DNA of 64,000 nt from Pseudoxanthomonas sp. (GCF_027498035.1 NZ_CP114978.1:1116001-1180000), one strand, 5' to 3'; positions 1 through 8,996 are shown, numbered from the stretch's first letter. The notes: generated from the sequence alone by a model not told the origin. Numbers and translations: made by a program.

Positions 1-429
1 GTCGATGATCTCCAGCGCATCGCGCAGCGAATAGCCCGAGCGGAAGCGGTTGTCGATCTCGGAAAACGCCTCGCCAATCTTGTACTCGATGGTATCCGGG
101 TCTTCGGTCGATTCACGGAACGACTCCAGGTACGGAAACAGCTGCCGGTCGACGAACTCGATCAGGTCCTTGCCGGTGACCGCATTCGGATCGGGCTTGC
201 CGTCCTCGGTCTTGGGTGCAGCCCAGGTTTTCCACTGGAATTGCGCGTCGATGATGGGCTCGTACGCGCGCCCTTGCAGCGCAGCTTCATCGGCCCACTC
301 GCGCTCCATGTCGTCCAGGTATTTGAGGAACAGCAGCCAGGAGGTCTGTTCGGCGTAGTCCAGCTCGGAGGCAAGGCCTTCGTCATTGCGCATGACGCGG
401 TCGAGCGAATTGAATGCGTTCTCGTACAT
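1..429 (-). CDS. hsdM: Type I restriction-modification methyltransferase subunit HsdM, N-terminal part (runs off the window)
   Basis: Only the first 143 codons are present; the gene continues beyond position 1. Translation from the ATG at 429 starts MYENAFNSLDRVMRNDEG and contains SWLLFLKYLDDMERE. This is typical of the helical HsdM_N domain that precedes the N6-adenine methyltransferase domain in type I R-M systems. The catalytic NPPF region would lie outside the window. The start codon follows the stop of the upstream nucleotidyltransferase gene directly (TAG then ATG), so it is almost certainly co-transcribed and translationally coupled with it. HsdM normally works with HsdS (specificity) and HsdR (translocase/nuclease), expected further downstream on this strand. 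The family call is strong; completeness cannot be judged. Confidence 0.85.
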   Translation of the reverse strand, partial: MYENAFNSLDRVMRNDEGLASELDYAEQTSWLLFLKYLDDMEREWADEAALQGRAYEPIIDAQFQWKTWAAPKTEDGKPDPNAVTGKDLIEFVDRQLFPYLESFRESTEDPDTIEYKIGEAFSEIDNRFRSGYSLRDALEIID

Positions 430-1137
430 CTACTTCCCGTCTTTTTTGTGGCCTGACGCCATCTGGCGCAGGCGTTGGATGATGACAACCGCACGATCCG
501 GGTCGGCAATGAGCCCCGGCAGGCAGTTGATGAAATCAGGGTCGGCCAACAGGCCGGTAAAGATGGTGGCAACGGCTTGCTGCAGGGCTGGCGATGCCGA
601 AGCAAGTTCTTCGACAAGTTCAGGTCGACCGTCGACAACGTTAAGCACGTCTTCGAGGTCGTGGCTGGACAGGACATCGCCCTTGCCACGGCTCAGAAAG
701 GCTTCCAGCTTGGTGGCGACAAAGGCTGGCGCACTCACCAAACGAATCGTCAGGCCGTTGCGCAGCAGCACCTGCTGCGCTGTGGCAATGGCTTCGTCGT
801 ACCAGCGGTTGGTGAAGCCAAGCACCGACGCATCGGTGGGCATCAGATCGAATAACACGCCAGATGCGTTGTGCTGCCACCGGCAGATCACGCCGCTGGC
901 GGCGTCGCGGATGAAACCGCGCTGCTCCAATTGCGCTTCAACCCGGTAAAACTGCATCAAGGTGTCAGCCTGCACGATGGCATCGACATCCAGCGTGGGC
1001 CGGACGCTCTCGGCCAACGGGTCGGTCAGCAACAGTCCCGCCGTTGAACCACCGACAAACACGACCTGATCGCGCAGGTCGCCGAGCGCTTCGGCAATCA
1101 CCTCCAGATGGGGAAGATTGGGATCAGGCCGCTGCAT
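430..1137 (-). CDS. AbiEii-like nucleotidyltransferase, putative toxin-type partner of the R-M operon
   Basis: This 235-aa protein has a minimal nucleotidyltransferase signature. VVFVGGSTAGLLL (about residues 26–38) matches the Gly-Gly-Ser loop, and TLDVDAIV (about residues 49–56) supplies the DxD metal-binding aspartates. A later KLEAFLSRGKGDVLSSHDLED stretch is of the kind seen in AbiEii/MNT-like families, where R/K and D residues follow the catalytic core. Families of this kind include toxins of type IV toxin–antitoxin pairs that transfer nucleotides to tRNA, but also antitoxins and housekeeping enzymes, so toxicity is inference. The gene overlaps the upstream wHTH gene by 14 bp and abuts hsdM. 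No Shine-Dalgarno precedes its ATG, which suggests translational coupling. Confidence 0.7.
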   Translation of the reverse strand: MQRPDPNLPHLEVIAEALGDLRDQVVFVGGSTAGLLLTDPLAESVRPTLDVDAIVQADTLMQFYRVEAQLEQRGFIRDAASGVICRWQHNASGVLFDLMPTDASVLGFTNRWYDEAIATAQQVLLRNGLTIRLVSAPAFVATKLEAFLSRGKGDVLSSHDLEDVLNVVDGRPELVEELASASPALQQAVATIFTGLLADPDFINCLPGLIADPDRAVVIIQRLRQMASGHKKDGK

Positions 1138-1654
1138 CGAGGGGCTTCAAGGCATCGGACAGGAGCTGTGCGGCCAGTTCGCGCTCACGCACACGGCCGA
1201 TACGCAAGGCATCCAGCAACGCCAGCAGGCGATGCAATGCAGGGTCGGCCAGCGCTGCTTGCGGCGCAGTCCGATAAATCGGTGAAACCGATGGACCGCG
1301 CGCGCTTCCTTGCGAATGTGCCCATACCGGCGTGTCGCTCTCGCTATGCAGCAAGCTGGAAAGCGGCTCGGCCGCATGTGCGGTTGGCACGCCGCGCTTG
1401 ACTGGCCCCACTTCGGCCGGGAACGCATAACGGACGCCGTGAACCAGGAACTCCTGCAACGCCGGGCCGATGGGCGACCAATCACCCCTGCCCCGCGCGT
1501 TCACCAACCCCGCGGCCGTGGCCCGTTTGACGCTGGCATGGACCTCGGCGGCGCTCATGGCCAATTCCTGGGCAAGCACGGCAAAGGTGAACTTCCGCTC
1601 CGGATGGGCGGCCACCTTCAGCAGCACCAACAGTTCTTGGGGTTTAAGATCCAT
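1124..1654 (-). CDS. Small winged-helix-like DNA-binding protein, first gene of the R-M operon
   Basis: This 176-aa protein starts MDLKPQELLVLLKVAAHPER. Residues 1–75 read as a MarR/AbiEi-like winged helix: helix, turn and recognition helix around SAAEVHASVKRATAAGLV, then a basic wing with GRGDW. The middle is low in predicted order, and the C-terminal 50 residues are Leu/Ala/Arg-rich and probably helical (dimerisation is a guess). It lies in front of a nucleotidyltransferase it overlaps by 14 bp and of hsdM. A perfect palindrome begins 6 bp upstream of its ATG, so it is the obvious candidate for an autorepressor and possible antitoxin. I do not recognise a named family beyond the wHTH fold. 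Confidence 0.65.
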   Translation of the reverse strand: MDLKPQELLVLLKVAAHPERKFTFAVLAQELAMSAAEVHASVKRATAAGLVNARGRGDWSPIGPALQEFLVHGVRYAFPAEVGPVKRGVPTAHAAEPLSSLLHSESDTPVWAHSQGSARGPSVSPIYRTAPQAALADPALHRLLALLDALRIGRVRERELAAQLLSDALKPLDAAA

Positions 1655-1659
1655 GACTC

Positions 1660-1687
1660 ATATTCGCTATTCGCGAATAGCGAATAT
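1660..1687. promoter_or_regulatory. Perfect 28-bp palindrome, probable operator of the wHTH–NTase–hsdM operon
   Basis: The 28 bases are a perfect inverted repeat centred at 1673/1674. The heptamer TATTCGC occurs twice in tandem on one half and as GCGAATA twice on the other, so two dyads are nested. It lies 6–33 bp upstream of the ATG at 1654. A wHTH dimer encoded by the first gene is the natural ligand, but binding is inferred. Confidence 0.7.
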
Positions 1688-1712
1688 TGCCGATCAATAC
1701 CTACTTCTGCAA
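1683..1712 (-). promoter_or_regulatory. Candidate promoter of the R-M operon overlapping the operator
   Basis: On the minus strand, TTGCAG (1712–1707) is followed after 18 bp by AATATT (1688–1683), a fair -35/-10 pair. The -10 box overlaps the outer edge of the palindrome, as expected for an autorepressed promoter. Prediction by eye only. Confidence 0.4.
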
Positions 1713-1798
1713 GAAAAAATGAAGGCTCTGCACGCATTGCATCGTGATGCCGCATCCATCGGCCGGAGCAACTGTCTCAAATCCGTAGGGGCCTTGCT

Positions 1799-1872
1799 GT
1801 AGAGCGGAGCTTGCTCCGCTGCTCTTGGTTGGTTTCGTGGAAAGAGTCCCAGCGGAGCAAGCTCCGCTCTAC
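1799..1872. repeat. SMAG-type repeat pair (GTAG hairpins, inverted)
   Basis: The left unit reads GTAG followed by AGCGGAGC-TTG-CTCCGCT. The right unit is its reverse complement, ending in CTAC at 1872. Two hairpins facing each other with a GTAG head match the Stenotrophomonas GTAG (SMAG) repeat class. Confidence 0.8.
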
Positions 1873-1874
1873 GG

Positions 1875-1940
1875 GTGGGAGCCGCTTCAGCGGCGATGTG
1901 GGCTTGCCGGAAAGCCCTTCGCCGCTGAAGCGGCTCCCAC
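1875..1940. repeat. Long-arm inverted repeat (REP-like)
   Basis: Perfect 22-bp arms start GTGGGAGCCGCTTCAGCGGC at 1875 and end with the complementary CTCCCAC at 1940. They enclose a 22-bp loop. The arms themselves contain a shorter self-complementary core. The class differs from the adjacent SMAG units. Confidence 0.75.
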
Positions 1941-2045
1941 GATGCCGGATTTTCTGTAGGGCCATGCCCCGTGAAGGTGGCGTCTGCGAGAGGTCATGCG
2001 TACCCCGCACGCTCCGGCACATCCACATGCAACGCGAACAGAGCC

Positions 2046-2072
2046 AAAAAGAAGGCTCCCAATGGGAGCCTT
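2046..2072 (-). terminator. Rho-independent terminator of the M1 aminopeptidase gene
   Basis: Read on the minus strand, AAGGCTCCC pairs with GGGAGCCTT across a 3-nt loop (2072–2052), followed by a CTTTTT tract. It lies 25 bp after the aminopeptidase stop. Confidence 0.75.
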
Positions 2073-2096
2073 CCTTCACGCCACTGGCGCTAAACC

Positions 2097-4769
2097 TCAG
2101 CCCTTCTGCTGCTTCAACCACGCCTCGATCTGCGGCAGGCGTTCGGCGCGGAGTTTGACGCGGGTCTGGATGCCGGTCATGGCGCTCTCGGCGGCGCGGC
2201 GCGAGGTGGGGGCGATGTACTGGTCGGCATAGGCCTTGATCTTGTCGACCATCTCCAGCTTGGTGGAGCCGGCGCCCAGGCGCGGGTAATAGCGGGCGCG
2301 CGAGGTGGAATCGACCAGCTTGTCGACCTGTTCGCGGTGGCTGACGGCAAAGTCGAAGGCCAGGTCCGGATGTTCGCGTGCGACGGTGCCGATCATGCTG
2401 GCGCCGTTGGTGGCGCCGGGCTCATCGGTCAGGGCCATGTCCAGCGCCTTCTGCGCCAGCGCGTCGTCCTTGGCGTAGGCCAGCAGCTCGTAGTCATCGT
2501 CGCGGATCATCGACGAGGTTTCCTGCTTGGCCATCGCATGCAGCGTGTCCCAGGTGGCGGCGTCGGCGTGGCGGGCGACGATGCCCAGCACGGTCCGGCG
2601 CAGTTCCGGCGACAACGTCTTGGGGTCAGCCTGGAAGGCAGCAAAGCGGCGACGGGCTTCGGCCAGGACCTGGGCGTCGCCCATGTTGCTGAGGATGGCG
2701 ATCAGGCTGGAACGCAGCTGCTTGGTGGTGGACGAATCATCGGCGCGGTTGTCCCAGCCCAGTTGCTGGAACTTGGGCGACAGGCGCGCGATGGCGTACT
2801 TGCGCCAGGCGGCCTGGGTCTTGGCATCGCCGTCGAACATGTCGTCGAAGCCGCCCAGGGTGCCGGCCACCAAGCGCCACAGGTCGGGCGAGGCGTCCAG
2901 CGGCACCTTGGTGGTCAGGTCCAGCATGTCGCTTTCCGGCTGCAGGCCCACGGTGGCCAGCGCGCCGGCGTCCATCATCACGCCCAGCTGGTCGACCACC
3001 GGCAGCTTGGTGAAGCCGGCGCTGAGGGTCTTGAACTGCGCGGGTGCGTACAGGGTGCGGAAGTAGCCCTTCTGGCCGGCGTTGATGACGATGGGCGCGT
3101 CGCAGCCGGGCAGTTTGACCGTGGCGGTGCCGTCGACCAGCACGCGGACTTCCTTGCCGTCTGCGCCGCGCACGGCCACCGGGACGTGCCACTTCAACGG
3201 GACCTTGTCGGGGCGGTCGACGGTGAATTCGCCCTGGGTCAGGGTCAGGGTGGCCTGGCCGTCGCTGCAGGTGGTGCTGGCCTTGATCAGCGGGATGCCC
3301 GGCTGCAGGGTGAAATCGTGCGCGACCTGGGTGAAGTCCCTGCCCGGGGCGGCCTTGTCGATTTCCTGCCACAGCTCATCGGTGACGGCGTTGCCGTGCG
3401 CGTGGGCCTTGATGTAGGCGCGCACGCCGGTGCGCCAGTTGTCGGAGCCAACGTAGTCTTCCAGCATGCCGATCACGGCCGAACCCTTGCCGTAGGTGAT
3501 GCCGTCGAAGGCCTGGCTGGCCTGTTCGACCGTGGCCACGTGCTGCACCACCGGATGGGTGGTGGCATAGGCGTCCTGGCCCATGGCGCCGCGGCTGGTG
3601 TAGGCAGCGTCGGTCTTGTCGATATCCCATTCCGGATGCAGTTTCTGGCTGGTGCGGCCCTCCATCCAGGTAGCGAAGCCTTCGTTGAGCCACAGGTCGT
3701 CCCACCACGCCATGGTCACCAGGTCGCCGAACCACTGGTGGGCGATTTCATGGGCGGCGGTGGTGAACACGCGCTGCTGGTCGTTGACGTTGGACACGGC
3801 CGGGTCCAGCAGCAGCGAGTATTCGAAGGTGAAGATGGCACCCCAGTTTTCCATCGCGCTGAAGAACTGGCTCTGGCCCGGCGCGGCGATGTTGTCCAGC
3901 TTGGGCAGCGGGTAATCGACGCCGAAATAATCGTTGTACTCGTGCAGCACGTCGCGGCCGGCTTCCAGCGCGAACTGCGCCTGGGACACCTTGCCCTTCT
4001 GCGCGATCACGCCGATCTCGGTGCCGTTGTCGGCCTTGGTGGTGGCACGTTCGAAATCGCCCAGGCCGAAGAACAACAGATAGGTCGACATCTTCGGCGA
4101 GGTCTGGAAGGTGGTGCGCTTCAACCCACCGCCGATGTCCGTGGACGTGGCGATGGGCATGTTGCTGACCGCCATCTCATCGGCCGGCACGTTGACGCTC
4201 AGGTCGAAGGTGGCCTTGAAGTTCGGCTCGTCCCAGGACGGGATGAAGCGGCGCGCGTCGGAGTTTTCGAACTGGGTGTACAGGGCGCGCTTCTGGCCAT
4301 CGGCGGTGGCGTAATCCAGCGCGAACAGGCCGTTGGCCTGGGTGTTGATGATGCCGCTGTAGTCGGTGGCCAGCACGTACTTGCCCGGCTTGAGCGTCTT
4401 GTCCAGGGCGAAGCTGGCGGTCTGGGCGTCTTCATCCACGCTGACCTTGGCGGCCAGCGGCTTGCCCTTGGCGGCCGCCACGGTGCTGTGGGCGAAGCTC
4501 AGGTTCGCGGCCTGCAACACGATGGTGTTGGTGGGTTCCAGCACCTCGATGTCGATCCTGACCTTGCCGTCGAAGGTCATCTTGTCCGCGTGCGGAGTGA
4601 TCTCCACCGCGTAGTGGCTGGGCCTGGCGGTACGCGGCAACTGGGTGGTCACCGTTGCGGCGCTCGAGGCGACCTGCGCGGCGGGGGTGGCGGGGCCGGA
4701 CTGGGCGGCGGCGGTCAGGCTTGCACCGGCCAGTGCCAGTGCGATGGCGGTCACCAGGGTCTTGCGCAT
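2097..4769 (-). CDS. Periplasmic M1-family zinc aminopeptidase
   Basis: This 890-aa protein removes N-terminal amino acids from peptides. From the ATG at 4769 it starts MRKTLVTAIALALAGASLTAAA, a Sec signal peptide, preceded by a GAAGGA ribosome site; an upstream in-frame start would add 45 unlikely residues. The order is an N-terminal beta domain, then the exopeptidase motif AMENWGA (about residue 304), the zinc site HEIAHQWFG (about residue 340) and the downstream WLNEGFATW with the third zinc ligand Glu. A helical ERAP1-like C-terminal half follows, ending in KQQKG. All catalytic residues are present. Length suits secreted PepN/ERAP-like enzymes of Xanthomonadaceae. It is monocistronic with its own terminator. 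Confidence 0.9.
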   Translation of the reverse strand: MRKTLVTAIALALAGASLTAAAQSGPATPAAQVASSAATVTTQLPRTARPSHYAVEITPHADKMTFDGKVRIDIEVLEPTNTIVLQAANLSFAHSTVAAAKGKPLAAKVSVDEDAQTASFALDKTLKPGKYVLATDYSGIINTQANGLFALDYATADGQKRALYTQFENSDARRFIPSWDEPNFKATFDLSVNVPADEMAVSNMPIATSTDIGGGLKRTTFQTSPKMSTYLLFFGLGDFERATTKADNGTEIGVIAQKGKVSQAQFALEAGRDVLHEYNDYFGVDYPLPKLDNIAAPGQSQFFSAMENWGAIFTFEYSLLLDPAVSNVNDQQRVFTTAAHEIAHQWFGDLVTMAWWDDLWLNEGFATWMEGRTSQKLHPEWDIDKTDAAYTSRGAMGQDAYATTHPVVQHVATVEQASQAFDGITYGKGSAVIGMLEDYVGSDNWRTGVRAYIKAHAHGNAVTDELWQEIDKAAPGRDFTQVAHDFTLQPGIPLIKASTTCSDGQATLTLTQGEFTVDRPDKVPLKWHVPVAVRGADGKEVRVLVDGTATVKLPGCDAPIVINAGQKGYFRTLYAPAQFKTLSAGFTKLPVVDQLGVMMDAGALATVGLQPESDMLDLTTKVPLDASPDLWRLVAGTLGGFDDMFDGDAKTQAAWRKYAIARLSPKFQQLGWDNRADDSSTTKQLRSSLIAILSNMGDAQVLAEARRRFAAFQADPKTLSPELRRTVLGIVARHADAATWDTLHAMAKQETSSMIRDDDYELLAYAKDDALAQKALDMALTDEPGATNGASMIGTVAREHPDLAFDFAVSHREQVDKLVDSTSRARYYPRLGAGSTKLEMVDKIKAYADQYIAPTSRRAAESAMTGIQTRVKLRAERLPQIEAWLKQQKG

Positions 4770-5123
4770 GGAAATCCTTCGGGAATGGGTGGCGCGCATG
4801 GCGCCGTTGGATGCCCCGATGATCGCCCCGCCCCACCCCGGCCCGACACCGCCGGAAGTCATGTCAGGTTTGTCAGGAACGCATGCCCCCGTGGCGGGGT
4901 TCATGCATGGGCGGACGCGTTGGCGTTGGCGTTCCGTAATGCACGCCCCGGCCCTTTGTAGAGCCGAGCTTGCTCGGCTGGGCCGTTACCAACAACCTGG
5001 CCGAAACGCAGCGGAGCGAGCTCCGCTCTACAAAAGCGCGGTCCCGGCTTTCTGGATTGCCACGCGCTCCGCTCTACAAGAGCGTGCGCGATGCTCTCGC
5101 TGCGAGGCAGCGGCCTGACGGCG
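4770..5123. other. Intergenic region of 354 bp: 5' region of the aminopeptidase and a repeat block
   Basis: The first 190 bp are the upstream region of the aminopeptidase gene and hold no recognisable gene. The rest is a cluster of GTAG-type hairpins (listed separately) running up to the stop of the aminotransferase gene. I see no clear terminator for that gene other than the repeats. Confidence 0.5.
4958..5077. repeat. SMAG-type repeats (inverted pair plus a third half unit)
   Basis: GTAG at 4958 heads the stem AGCCGAGC-TTG-CTCGGCT. A complementary unit with GAGCTCCGCTCTAC ends at 5031, and a further partial copy GCTCCGCTCTAC ends at 5077. The left copy has drifted (CCGAGC for CGGAGC) in a compensated way that keeps the stem. 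Confidence 0.75.
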
Positions 5124-6290
5124 CTATTGCCGCAGGAAGCGGGCCAGGCGTGCGGCGCCCTCTTCAAGGCGCGCCACCTCCCGCGAGGCGAAACACCAGC
5201 GCAGCCAGCCTTCGCCCGCGGTGCCGAAGGCGCTGCCAGGCGCCAGCCCCAGCTGCGCTTCGATGACCAGGCGCTTGGCCAGGGCCAGCGAATCGGTGTG
5301 CCCGGCCAACCGCAGCAGCACGTACATGCCGCCATCGGCCGGCACGATCTCCACGCCTTCCAGTGGCGCCAACGCAGCGACCAGCGTGTCGCGGCACTGG
5401 CGGAAGTGATCGACCAGCGGCGCGACGGTGGCCGAGGCCTCGATTGCCGCCAGCCCGGCGCGCTGCACGAACACTGGCGCGCACGAGGTGTTGTATTCGA
5501 TCAGCACCCCAACCTGGCGCTGCAACGACGCCGGCACGGTCAACCAGCCCAGCCGCCAGCCAGTCATCAGGAACGCCTTGGAAAAACTCTGGACCACGAC
5601 CAGGCGGTCGTCGGGTTCGGAGAGATCCAGGAAACTCGGCGCGGCCGCGGCGCCAGGCACGTAGTACAGCCGCTCGTAGACCTCGTCGGCCAGGATCCAG
5701 GTACCGGTGCGACGGCAGTGCGCAAGGATGACCTGCTGCTCGTCGCGGGTGAGCGTCCAGCCGGTCGGATTGTTGGGCGAACTGAGGATCAGCAGACGCG
5801 TGGCTGGCGTGATCGCTTCGAGCAGTTCCTCCAGGTCCAGCTGCCAGCCATTGGCCGCAGGCGACAGGCTCACTTCAACCACGCGCGCACCCAGCAGGCG
5901 TGGCTGCCAAACCAGGTTTGGCCACACCGGCGTGATCGCAACCACTTCGTCACCCGCTTGCAGCAGCAGTTGATTGGCGATCATCAGCGCGCTGACGCCA
6001 GAAGAAGTGACTGCGATCCGGTCGGCACCGACCGTGCCATGCAATGCCGAGGCATAGCCAGCGATGGCCTGGCGCAGCTCCAGCAGCCCCAGGTTGTGCG
6101 AATAGAACGTCTCGCCGCGTTCAATCGCCTGCACGGCCGCGGCACGGACTTCCGGCGCTGTCGGCATGTCCGACTCACCGAACCAGAACGGCAATACGCC
6201 AGCCTGTCCAATGCCCACGTTGGCCACTTCGCGGATCTGCGATTCAGGCATGTCGGCGATCAGGGGCCGGATGCCCAATGTGTTGCTCAT
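5124..6290 (-). CDS. PLP-dependent class I/II aminotransferase
   Basis: This 388-aa fold-type I aminotransferase transfers amino groups between an amino acid and a 2-oxo acid using pyridoxal phosphate. Seen in the sequence are VTSSGVSALMIANQLLL (phosphate-binding start of the large domain), SSPNNPTGW (cofactor Asn), DEVYERLYY (Asp/Tyr to the pyridine ring) and SFSKAFLMTGWRLGW with the Schiff-base lysine. The C-terminal LRWCFA carries the substrate carboxylate Arg. AAAGG precedes the ATG. The family covers aspartate, alanine and aromatic aminotransferases, and the substrate cannot be assigned here. No pathway neighbour helps. Confidence 0.85.
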   Translation of the reverse strand: MSNTLGIRPLIADMPESQIREVANVGIGQAGVLPFWFGESDMPTAPEVRAAAVQAIERGETFYSHNLGLLELRQAIAGYASALHGTVGADRIAVTSSGVSALMIANQLLLQAGDEVVAITPVWPNLVWQPRLLGARVVEVSLSPAANGWQLDLEELLEAITPATRLLILSSPNNPTGWTLTRDEQQVILAHCRRTGTWILADEVYERLYYVPGAAAAPSFLDLSEPDDRLVVVQSFSKAFLMTGWRLGWLTVPASLQRQVGVLIEYNTSCAPVFVQRAGLAAIEASATVAPLVDHFRQCRDTLVAALAPLEGVEIVPADGGMYVLLRLAGHTDSLALAKRLVIEAQLGLAPGSAFGTAGEGWLRWCFASREVARLEEGAARLARFLRQ

Positions 6291-6434
6291 GTGGAACCTT
6301 TCAACTCAGTGCACCGTGGGGGGCGATGCCTACACAACACTGAATCTGCTGGGACGCCCCAAGTCAAGCGCGCCGCCGACGTCGATTCAATCTCCGCTGA
6401 CCAGCCGCCCGGCAATAGCAGACAACCGTATCGA

Positions 6435-7133
6435 TCAATCCTGTGCCGGCGCGTCACCGCCAGAACCAAACCGCGTACTGCGACTTAGTAGCACAAGCGG
6501 CAGCCCAGCCAGTAGAAGCAACACGACGAGCACAGGCCAGAAGAAAAAGATCCACAACCACGCGTAGCCCGGATCACTGACCTTGAAACCCATCGCTGAT
6601 TGCAGGCAAAGCTCGATACGCTCGCCGCGTATCGCATCGCCGACATCGAGAACTGAAACACTCAAACGGGAATGTCCCCGTGGCAGCGAGTTTGGCGCAG
6701 CTGCATCAGGCCAAGAAAATCGATGTGCATCACCATCATCTACAAAGCGAACAAGGCCACGGGTCAAGATATCTGCACCCTGCCCACCCACCGGCAATGC
6801 CTCAAGAATTTCGACTGAACTTGAGGTGCGGACCCGCAGCAGGACCCTGGAACCAGGGGCATCGAAAAAGAGTGCACGCCCATCCTCCGCTTCCATGTTC
6901 GAACTCCATTCCCCGAGTTCAGGGCGCGGCGCTTGCCCACGCTCGAACCACAGCTCCAGTTGAGGCACGCTGGGACGCAGGCGGAATATCGGGATCTCGA
7001 CAGACTGACCAACTTCAAGCAACAGCGGTACGACTATGGCTTTCGTAGCAACGTGATGAGCCCACATGCCCAATCCAAAAAGCAGCCATGCCAATCCCCA
7101 TGCCGCCCATCCAAACCTTAGCCATCGTCGCAT
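6435..7133 (-). CDS. Uncharacterised two-TM membrane protein
   Basis: This 232-aa protein belongs to no family I recognise. GGAGG sits 7 bp before the ATG at 7133, which favours this start over one 22 codons upstream. It begins MRRWLRFGWAAWGLAWLLFG, a first membrane span, followed by about 150 residues of soluble, probably periplasmic, beta-rich sequence. A second span (WLWIFFFWPVLVVLLLLAGLPLVLL region, about residues 190–215) and a short polar tail follow. Base and codon use look less GC-biased than the neighbours, a hint of transfer or relaxed constraint. It stands between an aminotransferase gene and the purA terminator with no partner. Confidence 0.6.
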   Translation of the reverse strand: MRRWLRFGWAAWGLAWLLFGLGMWAHHVATKAIVVPLLLEVGQSVEIPIFRLRPSVPQLELWFERGQAPRPELGEWSSNMEAEDGRALFFDAPGSRVLLRVRTSSSVEILEALPVGGQGADILTRGLVRFVDDGDAHRFSWPDAAAPNSLPRGHSRLSVSVLDVGDAIRGERIELCLQSAMGFKVSDPGYAWLWIFFFWPVLVVLLLLAGLPLVLLSRSTRFGSGGDAPAQD

Positions 7134-7227
7134 TCCAGTGCCTCCATTCCATGCAGTAACACGATAACCGTTGCCGCCATCGACCGCGCCGGTCGACACT
7201 TTCTCATCGGAGATACGGCGAGAACAA

Positions 7228-7255
7228 AAAAGCCCCGGCTTTCACCGGGGCTTTT
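7228..7255 (-). terminator. Bidirectional terminator downstream of purA
   Basis: AAGCCCCGG (7230–7238) pairs with CCGGGGCTT (7245–7253), with A and T tracts on both sides. On the minus strand it ends purA; on the plus strand it would also stop readthrough. Confidence 0.85.
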
Positions 7256-7277
7256 TCAGTTCAACCATCGCGGTGGA

Positions 7278-8570
<1,293 letters not shown>

Positions 8571-8838
8571 GACGGGTAACTCCTGTTGTGTTGCGGCCAT
8601 CGGGGCCGCGGACGGGGACCGGGCCTGGGGTTGGCGGCTTCGTGTTGGCCAGGTGCCATCGGGGCGCCTGCGCGAAGTGCCGTGTCCAGACACGGAAAAA
8701 GCCAGAAGGGTCTGCTCTGTGGGAGCGCCCGGCCGGCTTTTGTGCATTATCCGGGTTTTGGGTGGCGGGGGCCACCATGGGCATGGGAAATTTTGTTCAG
8801 GTTGCTGCCTTGGGAGCATCAGCGACCTTTTGCCTTTC

Positions 8839-8911
8839 GTAGCGCGCGCTCGCTTCGCTGGGGCTTTGCCCGTGTACCGACCGAAGCGCAACCGGGCAAG
8901 CTTGGCTCTAC
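8839..8911. repeat. Degenerate SMAG-type repeat pair
   Basis: GTAGCGCGCGCTCGCTTCGCT starts at 8839, and a complementary-orientation unit ending GGCTCTAC closes at 8911. The stems are more diverged than in the other copies. Confidence 0.5.
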
Positions 8912-8933
8912 AAAAGCCGAGCCCTTGAATGAA

Positions 8934-8957
8934 GCGAGGCGCCCGAAGGCGCCCCGC
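8934..8957 (-). terminator. GC-rich hairpin after hflC, possible terminator
   Basis: GCGAGGCGCC and GGCGCCCCGC pair with one mismatch around a 4-nt loop (UUCG-type on the minus strand), 40 bp after the hflC stop. There is no U tract, so it may only stabilise the mRNA 3' end. Confidence 0.35.
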
Positions 8958-8996
8958 TCGATCACGTCCATCGCGAATCCTCGCGATCAACCCATC

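Larger units (their letters stand above)
1688..2096. other. Intergenic region of about 400 bp with repeats and a terminator
   Basis: Between the R-M operon start and the aminopeptidase stop I see the promoter region, one inverted SMAG pair, one long-arm REP hairpin and a terminator, all listed separately. No convincing gene is present; the short open frames here have no coding character. Confidence 0.6.
8571..8996. other. Intergenic region of 426 bp between hflC and purA
   Basis: It contains a degenerate GTAG repeat pair and a GC-rich hairpin near the hflC stop, both listed. I looked for the small DUF2065 membrane gene that often separates hflC and purA in related genomes and see no credible copy on the minus strand. 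Confidence 0.5.

Noticed and set aside
2337..4961. Long open frame (874 codons) on the plus strand opposite the M1 aminopeptidase
   Set aside because: It is the antisense shadow of a GC-rich gene: Gly/Val/His/Gln-rich, low complexity, no motif, while the minus strand encodes a complete M1 enzyme.
8571..8990. 140-codon in-frame N-terminal extension of PurA
   Set aside because: The sequence before MGQSVVVIGA is not conserved in the family, a good ribosome site precedes this ATG, and the region holds a repeat.
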